The translations under genes were made by a program, and so were the position numbers. A stretch of DNA of 47,365 nt from Ruminococcaceae bacterium UBA2719 (GTDB lineage Bacteria; Bacillota; Clostridia; Oscillospirales; Acutalibacteraceae), in the NCBI GenBank assembly GCA_002353935.1, contig DEKP01000013.1, positions 523 to 47,887 on the forward strand, in the 5' to 3' direction. Below, piece after piece: positions 41,246-47,365 of the stretch; position 1 is the first letter of the stretch, and the number at the start of each line of letters is the position of its first letter. Below the pieces are notes generated by a model. That model saw only the letters and a list, made by a program, of their open reading frames with translations, ran no database searches and had not been told where the DNA came from.

Positions 41246-41494
41246 CTACAGATCGTTATTCCCCGCTTTAGTTCTAATCAGGCAACCTTCCTGTATTGCT
41301 GCGAATGTCGCCGTTGTGCTGTCAATCCAGCCGAAACAAAGCGCCTCTTCAACCGCATCAAGATAATAAAAAACATCCGAATCTAGCGGGTTACCTCGCT
41401 TTACACATAGCCAGCACTCCTTTTCTGTTTCAGAGTGTTCAAACAGCCATCTGCGAAATTCTGTGCGAGTAACTGCAACACCTACATTATCCAT
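41246..41494 (-). pseudogene. YdeI/OmpD-associated-like gene, C-terminally truncated
   Basis: 82 codons. The sequence VAVTRTEFRRWLFEHSETEKECW followed by LDAVEEALCFGWIDSTT fits the first third of the YdeI family (bacteriocin-protection, OmpD-associated; normally about 180-200 residues), whose landmark is ALCFGWID. After WIDSTT the match fades and the frame stops at 41246, so the C-terminal part is missing. AGG six nt before the ATG at 41494 suggests it was once a normal gene. The reader should treat it as a remnant; a short functional form cannot be excluded. Next to other degraded sequence at 41500-41700. Confidence 0.55.
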
Positions 41495-41629
41495 CATATA
41501 CCTCATAAATTTAAAATACAATATCTTGGTATCCAATTTCCTCAATGACTTCATTAATAAACAGAACGCCCAATCCGTCCTCTGATACTAACGATAAAAT
41601 GCCAGAAAAGCCCGTATTTCCGCGCTTTT

Positions 41630-41680
41630 TCAGCGGTCAGTCTTTTTTATGCGTGACATCAAGGCTACCGTCTCCACATT
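41630..41680 (-). pseudogene. Relic of an rlmD 3' end
   Basis: The minus strand encodes NVETVALMSRIKKTDR and a stop codon, closely like the end of the intact RlmD (HVETVVLLSRARAES). Over 29 nt (41652-41680 against 42161-42189) 21 positions agree, with GAGACGGT and TGTCACG perfect and in the same frame and orientation. Upstream of VET the similarity ends. It is the displaced or leftover 3' end of an rlmD gene. The two copies flank the small membrane protein gene. Confidence 0.45.
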
Positions 41681-41723
41681 CCTGGAGGCAATGACTTAAA
41701 TGTCAGCAGTACAAAAAACAAAT

Positions 41724-42122
41724 CTACAAATCTAAATTTATCTGTTTGACAGTAAGCCCGCGCTTTCTCAGCATTGCAAGATAAACATATGCGATGGCTA
41801 TCCCTGCGACACCGAACACCGCATCCCATATATCCGGTGTGTTAATCATCGGAAGAAAGCATTCATAAACAGTGCTTAGTATGGCAACAAGTATGGCTAC
41901 AATCGTAATGATCATCATCTTCCCACCACAAAGAAGAACAACATACCCGAAGACCAACAAAAGCATCGTGCAAATAGCAAAATTCGTTATATGCAAAAGA
42001 AGATAATCAGGTAACAGTATGATACTTGGATCTATACTGTTTAGCCAACGGCAAAGCATTAGCAATCCGCAAACTGCGATTAGAATTAGATAAATGATCA
42101 AATACTTTTTCTTAATGGTCAT
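41724..42122 (-). CDS. Small integral membrane protein (four helices)
   Basis: 132 residues with helices at about 6-24, 36-62, 66-90 and 98-116, and a short KRGLTVKQINLDL tail. A NTPDIWDAVFGVAGIAIAY segment in the last pair of helices resembles VanZ-like and related membrane proteins, but the match is too weak for a call. The frame runs 22 codons further upstream into rlmD; GGAGG at 42135-42131 with 8 nt spacing fixes the ATG at 42122. It follows rlmD by 19 bp. It lies between two copies of an rlmD 3' end, so it may be cargo left by an integrated element. Confidence 0.7.
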   Translation of the reverse strand: MTIKKKYLIIYLILIAVCGLLMLCRWLNSIDPSIILLPDYLLLHITNFAICTMLLLVFGYVVLLCGGKMMIITIVAILVAILSTVYECFLPMINTPDIWDAVFGVAGIAIAYVYLAMLRKRGLTVKQINLDL

Positions 42123-42141
42123 TTTTCTTTCCTCCGAAAAA

Positions 42142-43509
42142 TTAAGATTCCGCCCTTGCTCGTGACAAAAGAACCACCGTCTCGACATGCGCTGTGCGCG
42201 GGAACATATCCACGGGAGTTATTTCTTTTACGGAATAATTTTCACTTTCAAAAATCGCAACATCACGAGCCATAGTAGCAGGATCGCAAGAAACATATAC
42301 AACTCGCTTTGGACTCATTTCAACTATTGTAGAAACAAGAGCTTTATCTATCCCCTTACGAGGAGGATCTATTACCACAACATCAGGAGAAACGCCTTTT
42401 TGCGACAACGATTTTGCAGCGGTTGCAGCGTCCATACATAAAAACTCGGCGTTTTTGATACCGTTTTTCTCTGCGTTTTTCTTGGCGTTTTCAACCGCAG
42501 CCTCCACTATCTCAACGCCTATAAGCTCTTTACAGCCTTTTGCCATAGATAGCCCAATTGTTCCTGTGCCGCAGTACAAGTCAAGCAGAGTGTCCTCTGT
42601 TCCTAACGCTGCATATTCTCTAGCGATAGAATATATCTTTTCAGCGCTTCCATGATTAACCTGATAAAACGATAAAGGAGATATCTCAAATTCAAGCCCG
42701 CACAAAGTGTCAAAAATATAATCGTCGCCATAAATCGTTCGGCATTTTTTACCTAAAATTACGTTGTTATCATCATATTTTGAGTTTATCACAATGCTCT
42801 TTATTTGAGGGTATTTTTCCACTAAAGAATTAGCCAAAATATCTCTATCCTCAAAATCTTCACCCGACGTCACAAAACAAACCATCACAGATTTATTAGA
42901 CTGTGCATATCTTAAATACAAATGCCTGATTCTGTTTTTAGATGTTTCACTAGCTAAGTGCGGACGCTTTTTGATAAACTCAAATACATCTTTAGCTATT
43001 TTTGAAAAAATCTCGGGTGATAACTTGCAGTTGATACATTCTACAATACGATGACTGTGATTTGCATAAAAGCCCATCACAACCTCACCCTCGCTGTCAA
43101 GACCTATGGGTATCATCGCCTTGTTGCGGTAGGCGTCAACTTTATCGCTGCCGATTATATCACGCACCAAAGATCTGTCGATTTTTCCGATACGCGTTAC
43201 TGCGTCAATCACCTTTTGCCGTTTTATCTTAAGCTCGCTTTCATAAGAAATATGGCGATATACGCATCCCCCACACTTGCTCGATACAGGACAATCAACT
43301 TCTATTCTGTCGGCAGAAGGAGATATAATACTCTCAATTTTTGCATATGCTAAGTTCTTTTTGACCTTCAGCACTTTTACATATAGCTCGTCTGAGACAG
43401 CACTGTCTTTTACAAAAATTACAAAGTTATCTGCCCTGCCTATTCCTAAGCCTTCATTGGACATAGCAGTAATTTTTAATTTTATTATATCATTCTTAGA
43501 AATGCTCAT
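42142..43509 (-). CDS. rlmD: 23S rRNA (uracil-5-)-methyltransferase RlmD/RumA family
   Basis: Methylates a uracil of 23S rRNA (U1939 in E. coli) with S-adenosylmethionine. 455 residues: an N-terminal TRAM domain (1-60), the 4Fe-4S cysteines CPVSSKCGGC (about 76-85) and ECINC (about 160-164), and a C-terminal methyltransferase with DLYCGTGTIGLSMAKGCKEL in parts, DPPRKG (catalytic loop), and YVSCDPATMARDV (catalytic Cys). The end TPVDMFPRTAHVETVVLLSR is typical. The in-frame TTG at 43518 precedes; the ATG at 43509 is preferred, though no strong ribosome binding site is seen. The 3' end of this gene family is a known ICE integration target in Streptococcus and others. Confidence 0.93.
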   Translation of the reverse strand: MSISKNDIIKLKITAMSNEGLGIGRADNFVIFVKDSAVSDELYVKVLKVKKNLAYAKIESIISPSADRIEVDCPVSSKCGGCVYRHISYESELKIKRQKVIDAVTRIGKIDRSLVRDIIGSDKVDAYRNKAMIPIGLDSEGEVVMGFYANHSHRIVECINCKLSPEIFSKIAKDVFEFIKKRPHLASETSKNRIRHLYLRYAQSNKSVMVCFVTSGEDFEDRDILANSLVEKYPQIKSIVINSKYDDNNVILGKKCRTIYGDDYIFDTLCGLEFEISPLSFYQVNHGSAEKIYSIAREYAALGTEDTLLDLYCGTGTIGLSMAKGCKELIGVEIVEAAVENAKKNAEKNGIKNAEFLCMDAATAAKSLSQKGVSPDVVVIDPPRKGIDKALVSTIVEMSPKRVVYVSCDPATMARDVAIFESENYSVKEITPVDMFPRTAHVETVVLLSRARAES

Positions 43510-43617
43510 AAATATCAACCGTATCTTCTTTTAATCTTAAATTTATAGAATAATTATACTATACAGGAAACAGTTATTTTTCTTTAAAACAATTAAATTG
43601 GCGCGATTTTTATATTT

Positions 43618-43854
43618 CTATTGCTTTGATTCAATATCTTTGGTATAATAAGATCCAATATATAAAGAATATATTCTTGTTAAGACAATAACGCACAATT
43701 CAGGTGTGTGAATTTCCAAAATATATTTTTCGTCAGAGTATACAAATAATCGATATGCACACTGACGTATAAATGCTGACTTTTTGGCAGTCTGACAGAA
43801 TAATTCGTCGGCAAGACGTCGCAATTTGAATTTGTGCGGTGTTTCCTTAAGCAT
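43618..43854 (-). CDS. Hypothetical small protein, doubtful
   Basis: 78 codons on the minus strand, in the 386-bp gap between rlmD and murC. Predicted MLKETPHKFKLRRLADELF, then VYSDEKYILEIHTPELCVIVLTRIY in parts. It has no recognised motif; only a weak GGAA before the ATG. Codon use looks plausible. It is more likely than chance but not by much; conservation in related genomes would decide. The rest of the gap is AT-rich and holds a TATAAT (43875-43880) ahead of murC. Confidence 0.35.
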   Translation of the reverse strand: MLKETPHKFKLRRLADELFCQTAKKSAFIRQCAYRLFVYSDEKYILEIHTPELCVIVLTRIYSLYIGSYYTKDIESKQ

Positions 43855-43904
43855 TTTTTATTCCAATTTTATTATATAATATTGATTTTACAGGGGCGAA
43901 TTTT

Positions 43905-45290
43905 ATGAATTACGATCATTTGCTTAATAATATTAAAAGAATTCATTTTATCGGTATCGGCGGCTCTGGTATGTGTCCGCTGGCAGAAATTTTGCATAGC
44001 GAAGGATTTGAAATCACAGGTTCCGATTGTAATGAAAGTGATACACTGGAGCGTATTAAAAAATATGACATTCCGGTATTTATGGGACACAAGGCTGAAA
44101 ATATAAACGGGGCTGAGCTGGTGGTTTACACAGCAGCTGTAAAAAGCGATAACGTTGAGCTTTTATCGGCAAAAGAACAGAATATTCCCTGCTTAGAACG
44201 CAGTATCATGCTTGGCATTGTCACCAGAAGATACAACCGCTCGATTGCGATATCGGGTACTCACGGCAAAACTACAACAACCGCTATGCTTAGTCAGGTT
44301 CTGATTGGGTCAGGATTTGATCCTACTGCGATCATCGGAGGCAAGCTTCCGTATATTGGCGGAAACTCCTATGTCGGTCAAAGCGATATTGTTGTATGCG
44401 AAGCGTGCGAATATGTAGATACATTTTTACAGCTTACACCATTTATATCAGTTATACTCAATATTGATGCTGACCATCTTGATTATTTTAAAACTTTAGA
44501 TAATATTAAAAAATCATTCAACAAGTTTTCTAAGCAGACTTCAAGACTGCTTGTAATAAACGGAGATGACCAAAACGTACTTGATGCAGTTAAGGATGTT
44601 GGGGTTCCTAAAATCTCATACGGTTTTGACAAATCCAACGACTACTATGCCGACAATCTTGAGGTAACACGTGGCGCTTATGAAAAATTCGACTTGTTTC
44701 ACCATGGTGAAAAGCTGTGCACAATAGAAATGATTGTTCCGGGAAAGCATAATATTTATAACGCTTTAGCAACAGCTGCAACCGCACACTATCTTGGAGC
44801 AACTCCCAAACAAATCAGCGAAAATCTACACAAGTTTTCAGGAGTTCACAGAAGATTTGAAATACTGGGGGCTCCATGCGGGATAACTGTTGCGGATGAT
44901 TTTGCCCATCATCCTACAGAACTCACCGCAACGCTCAATGCCGCTATGAACATGGGATTTAAAAAAGTTTGGGCAGTATTTCAACCTCATACTTACTCAA
45001 GGACAGCTATTCTGCTTGATGATTTTGCAAAAGCACTGTCTATCCCTAACGTAGCTATTATATCGGAAATTTTAGCTGTTAGAGAAACAAACACATATAA
45101 TATATATAATACAGATCTCGGCAAAAAGATAGAAAACAGCGTTTGTATTGACAGCTTTGAGGATATCACAAAATATGTAGTAGAAAACGCTCAGGAAGGC
45201 GATTTGATTTTAACTATGGGCGGCGGAAACATTTATATGTGTGCTAATATGATACTAAAAGCTCTAAATGCTAAAGAACATCAAGATTGA
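43905..45290 (+). CDS. murC: UDP-N-acetylmuramate--L-alanine ligase
   Basis: Adds L-alanine to UDP-N-acetylmuramate, the first amino acid of the peptidoglycan stem; cytosolic, ATP-dependent. 461 residues: an N-terminal Rossmann domain with HFIGIGGSGMCPLAEIL, the ATP-binding GTHGKTTTTAML, the central domain with DADHLDYF, and the C-terminal domain with GVHRRFEILG and ADDFAHHPTELTATL. Length and motifs are standard. The only Mur ligase in the window. Ends at a bidirectional terminator. Confidence 0.96.
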   Translation: MNYDHLLNNIKRIHFIGIGGSGMCPLAEILHSEGFEITGSDCNESDTLERIKKYDIPVFMGHKAENINGAELVVYTAAVKSDNVELLSAKEQNIPCLERSIMLGIVTRRYNRSIAISGTHGKTTTTAMLSQVLIGSGFDPTAIIGGKLPYIGGNSYVGQSDIVVCEACEYVDTFLQLTPFISVILNIDADHLDYFKTLDNIKKSFNKFSKQTSRLLVINGDDQNVLDAVKDVGVPKISYGFDKSNDYYADNLEVTRGAYEKFDLFHHGEKLCTIEMIVPGKHNIYNALATAATAHYLGATPKQISENLHKFSGVHRRFEILGAPCGITVADDFAHHPTELTATLNAAMNMGFKKVWAVFQPHTYSRTAILLDDFAKALSIPNVAIISEILAVRETNTYNIYNTDLGKKIENSVCIDSFEDITKYVVENAQEGDLILTMGGGNIYMCANMILKALNAKEHQD

Positions 45291-45313
45291 TTTTATTTTT
45301 TATTTAGTTTTTT

Positions 45314-45348
45314 AAAGGCTCTGAAAAGATCAATTTTCAGAGCCTTTT
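45314..45348. terminator. Bidirectional terminator between murC and htrA
   Basis: Stem AAAGGCTCTGAAAA (45314-45327) / TTTTCAGAGCCTTT (45334-45347) with a six-base loop and T runs on both sides; serves the convergent murC and htrA genes. Confidence 0.88.
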
Positions 45349-45392
45349 TATTTATTGTTTATATTATATAATGGCAATTTATAAACATAATA

Positions 45393-47012
45393 TTATCCAA
45401 ATATGTTTTTATCAAGAGAAGAATTTGACGACATATCTGAAGGTGACGGTTCATATTCCTCTGCCTTCATATTTATATTAAGTTTCTTTCCTTGTCTTTC
45501 AACTACAAATTTAACTTCGTCGCCGACCGATAAGTCATTGACTATGCTCTCAATATCAGACTTGCCGGAAATTTCTTTTCCGTTAATCGATACCACCCTG
45601 TCTCCTTGTTTCAATCCTGCCTGTTCAGCATTTGAGCCTGAATCTACAGAATAAACATAGCAGCCTGTTTCGGTATTGCCGTAATAATACATACTGTACA
45701 TCGGATTGGTAAGGTCTACAAAAGACATTTTTAACGAAGCTTTACCTGTAACATAACCGTGTTCTTTTAAATCGGAGATCACATCAAGGACATCGTTGAT
45801 AGGAATAGCAAAACCAAGACCTTCAATCTCTGAGCCTGTTGACTTTGACTCAACTATTCCTACAAGTTCTCCCTGTCCGTTAAACAAACCGCCACCGGAA
45901 TTACCGGGATTTATTGCTGTATCAGTCTGCAACAGATTTCGTGTCACATTATCTACAACTACCGATCTGTTAAGCGCGCTTATTATACCGTCTGTAACAG
46001 TGCCGCCAAGTTGTCCCAGAGGATTGCCTATTGCTACCGCCTTGTCTCCTACCTGTAATTTTTCCGAATCACCAAATACTGCAACCTTTAAATCACTTTC
46101 ATCAATTTTTATAAGCGCTATATCCAAATCAGCGTCCTTGCCTATTAATTGTGCTGAATATGTCTTAGTATTTCTCAACGTTACTGTTATAGATGATGCA
46201 CCTTCAATAACATGATTGTTAGTGATTATATAACCGTCTTCACTTATAATAACACCTGAACCTGCACCGGTTGCTACATACTGACCGTAAAAATTTGACG
46301 TAGTCATTACTTCGGTAGTAATCTCTACAACACTATCGGCTACCTCAGACGTAATCTCTGATGTGCTTTTATCAACTAATTTTTCAGTTTCATCTGACTT
46401 TATGTTTTCGGCCTCTACCTTATGAATCACCAAAGATCCGTCGGTTGTTGAGGAACTTGAGTTTTTCATAAATTTATTTGCAAGAATCGTTCCTCCAAAA
46501 CCCACACACCCCGATATAATTATACAAGCTATAAGCAGTGCGGCAATTACTCCACCGGAAACTCTGCCCTTTTCTTTTTTAGGTTTTTGTTTTTTTGCAG
46601 TATTATTGTTATTTACAAATGAACGATGATAATATCCGTCAGGCTGTATATACGTAGCAGCATTAGGCACAGAGGCGGTCGTACTATTATTTGAATAATT
46701 ATTTGTATAATTATTCGTTGTATAAGCCGTTGAAGTATTTTTTAAATAAGGATTAGTATAATTATTATTTACAGGCGTATTTGATCCAAAGTTATTTGCA
46801 CTTGTATTGCTGTAATTTGTATACGAGGTATTATGTTGGTAGGAATTTTGTTCTGTATAGCCGTTTTCGCTCATACTAGATTTGTAATTGTTATTTTCAC
46901 TGTATGCATTGTAGTCTTTATCATTACCATATAAAGATGCATTATTTTCTGTGTTTTGCGAAAAATTATACTCCTTGTTATAATCTTCATTGTTTAAATT
47001 ATTGTTATCCAT
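45393..47012 (-). CDS. htrA: HtrA/DegP-like membrane-anchored serine protease
   Basis: Cell-surface quality-control protease of family S1C. 539 residues. Residues 1-135 are a low-complexity Asn/Tyr/Ser/Thr-rich cytosolic tail; a Lys-rich stop (139-150) and one membrane helix (about 153-176) anchor it, with the rest outside. Protease domain: His267 in TNNHVIEG, Asp297 in ADLDIAL, Ser372 in INPGNSGGGLF, all intact. One PDZ domain follows (about 435-520; SNAEQAGLKQGDRVVSINGKEI). AGGAGG precedes the ATG. The long N-rich tail is far longer than in B. subtilis HtrA; comparable Asn-rich tails occur in some gut Clostridia. Single gene. Confidence 0.93.
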   Translation of the reverse strand: MDNNNLNNEDYNKEYNFSQNTENNASLYGNDKDYNAYSENNNYKSSMSENGYTEQNSYQHNTSYTNYSNTSANNFGSNTPVNNNYTNPYLKNTSTAYTTNNYTNNYSNNSTTASVPNAATYIQPDGYYHRSFVNNNNTAKKQKPKKEKGRVSGGVIAALLIACIIISGCVGFGGTILANKFMKNSSSSTTDGSLVIHKVEAENIKSDETEKLVDKSTSEITSEVADSVVEITTEVMTTSNFYGQYVATGAGSGVIISEDGYIITNNHVIEGASSITVTLRNTKTYSAQLIGKDADLDIALIKIDESDLKVAVFGDSEKLQVGDKAVAIGNPLGQLGGTVTDGIISALNRSVVVDNVTRNLLQTDTAINPGNSGGGLFNGQGELVGIVESKSTGSEIEGLGFAIPINDVLDVISDLKEHGYVTGKASLKMSFVDLTNPMYSMYYYGNTETGCYVYSVDSGSNAEQAGLKQGDRVVSINGKEISGKSDIESIVNDLSVGDEVKFVVERQGKKLNINMKAEEYEPSPSDMSSNSSLDKNIFG

Positions 47013-47192
47013 ATTAAAGCCTCCTATGTATCAGGTAAGAACTAACAAAACATGATGCTTAAATTGCACTTGTATTTTTCAGCGCTTACTTATATTTTTT
47101 CTCTTTGAGTTTAAATTAATAATAATTACTTAAAGTGAAAATAAAATGATATTATATTTAACGTTTTTTTAATAAATTATGAATAAAATATT

Positions 47193-47236
47193 AACCATCA
47201 TGATAAAATTTTGCAAAAAATCATATTATGATGGTT
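47193..47236. other. Inverted repeat upstream of htrA
   Basis: Perfect arms AACCATCAT (47193-47201) and ATGATGGTT (47228-47236), 26 bp apart. The 353-bp stretch 47013-47365 is about 80 percent A+T and has no gene; apart from this dyad and a TATAAT on the minus strand around 47153 I see nothing firm in it. Confidence 0.35.
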
Positions 47237-47365
47237 GTATTTAAATTTTATAAAGGATTGCTAAAACAATATTTCAACATTTGTTCTACAAATCAATCTT
47301 ATTTCAGTAATCGTTTAATAATTATTATATTACAATTAATTCTATATCTTTATTAACACTAATAT

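Noticed and set aside
41640..41700. Plus-strand reading MRDIKATVSTFLEAMT as a gene end
   Set aside because: It is the antisense of the rlmD relic; no upstream continuation without stops.
1..47365. Prophage, transposon, CRISPR array, toxin-antitoxin pair or defence island
   Set aside because: No integrase, transposase, cas gene, spaced direct repeats, toxin pair or restriction gene was recognised on either strand.

Overview
The window looks like ordinary chromosome from a low-GC, endospore-forming Firmicute, most likely of class Clostridia (a gut Ruminococcaceae/Oscillospiraceae-type organism is my guess; no rRNA or marker search was possible). Reasons: spo0A, spoIVB and dipicolinate synthase (dpaA/dpaB) are present, strong AGGAGG ribosome binding sites are used throughout, TTG and GTG starts are frequent, and several neighbour pairs match Firmicutes order (spoIVB-spo0A, tepA near ftsK/spoIIIE, comEC-holA, yceD-rpmF). 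No phage, insertion sequence, CRISPR array or tRNA gene was found.

Layout. 1-2.6 kb: a small XRE repressor with a promoter/operator-like palindrome, divergent pncB (NAD salvage), and RNase P RNA on the minus strand. 2.6-6.1 kb: cca (minus), then spoIVB and spo0A (plus). 6.1-12.6 kb, minus: mscL and tyrS, then tepA-uppP-ftsK. 12.7-14 kb: a CorC/HlyC-type membrane protein (plus). 14-31.5 kb, almost all minus: rnmV-holA-comEC, a phosphoribosyltransferase, a HIT protein, a D,D-carboxypeptidase, plsY-der, rpmF-yceD, a P-loop protein with pgi, a second D,D-carboxypeptidase, an operon of a zinc-ribbon protein, metY, ispD and ispF, then dpaB-dpaA. 31.6-37.6 kb: a DUF1540 protein, a small membrane protein, an F420 gamma-glutamyl ligase homologue, recD2, comFC and a divergent MreB. 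37.7-42.1 kb: the most accessory part (SDR enzyme, HD phosphohydrolase, deoxyinosine glycosylase-like protein, alpha/beta hydrolase, lipoprotein, decayed YdeI-like gene, small membrane protein). 42.1-47 kb: rlmD, murC and a membrane-anchored HtrA protease.

How the genes work together. Envelope and wall: murC, uppP, two D,D-carboxypeptidases, mreB, plsY, mscL, htrA. Isoprenoid supply for undecaprenyl carriers: ispD/ispF with uppP. Sporulation: spo0A as master switch, spoIVB as signalling protease in pro-sigma-K activation, the FtsK/SpoIIIE translocase, and DpaAB for the spore core. DNA and RNA work: holA, recD2, comEC, comFC, cca, rnpB, rnmV, rlmD and a base-excision glycosylase. Sixteen CDS starts were moved inward from the longest open frame because the ribosome binding site lies inside it or directly before a later start; two more (rlmD, and the C-terminally truncated YdeI-like gene) were moved on weaker evidence.

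I did not see an obviously new multi-gene system. The best leads are: a second, decayed copy of the rlmD 3' end just downstream of rlmD (possible integration scar); a pair of modular intergenic repeats sharing TAATGATTAC ends, one reaching into the phosphoribosyltransferase stop codon and one carrying a candidate mreB promoter; a good sigma-K-type promoter before dpaA; a Spo0A receiver missing one acidic pocket residue; a ComEC without its metallo-beta-lactamase motif; and an 18-bp perfect palindrome next to the cca promoter.
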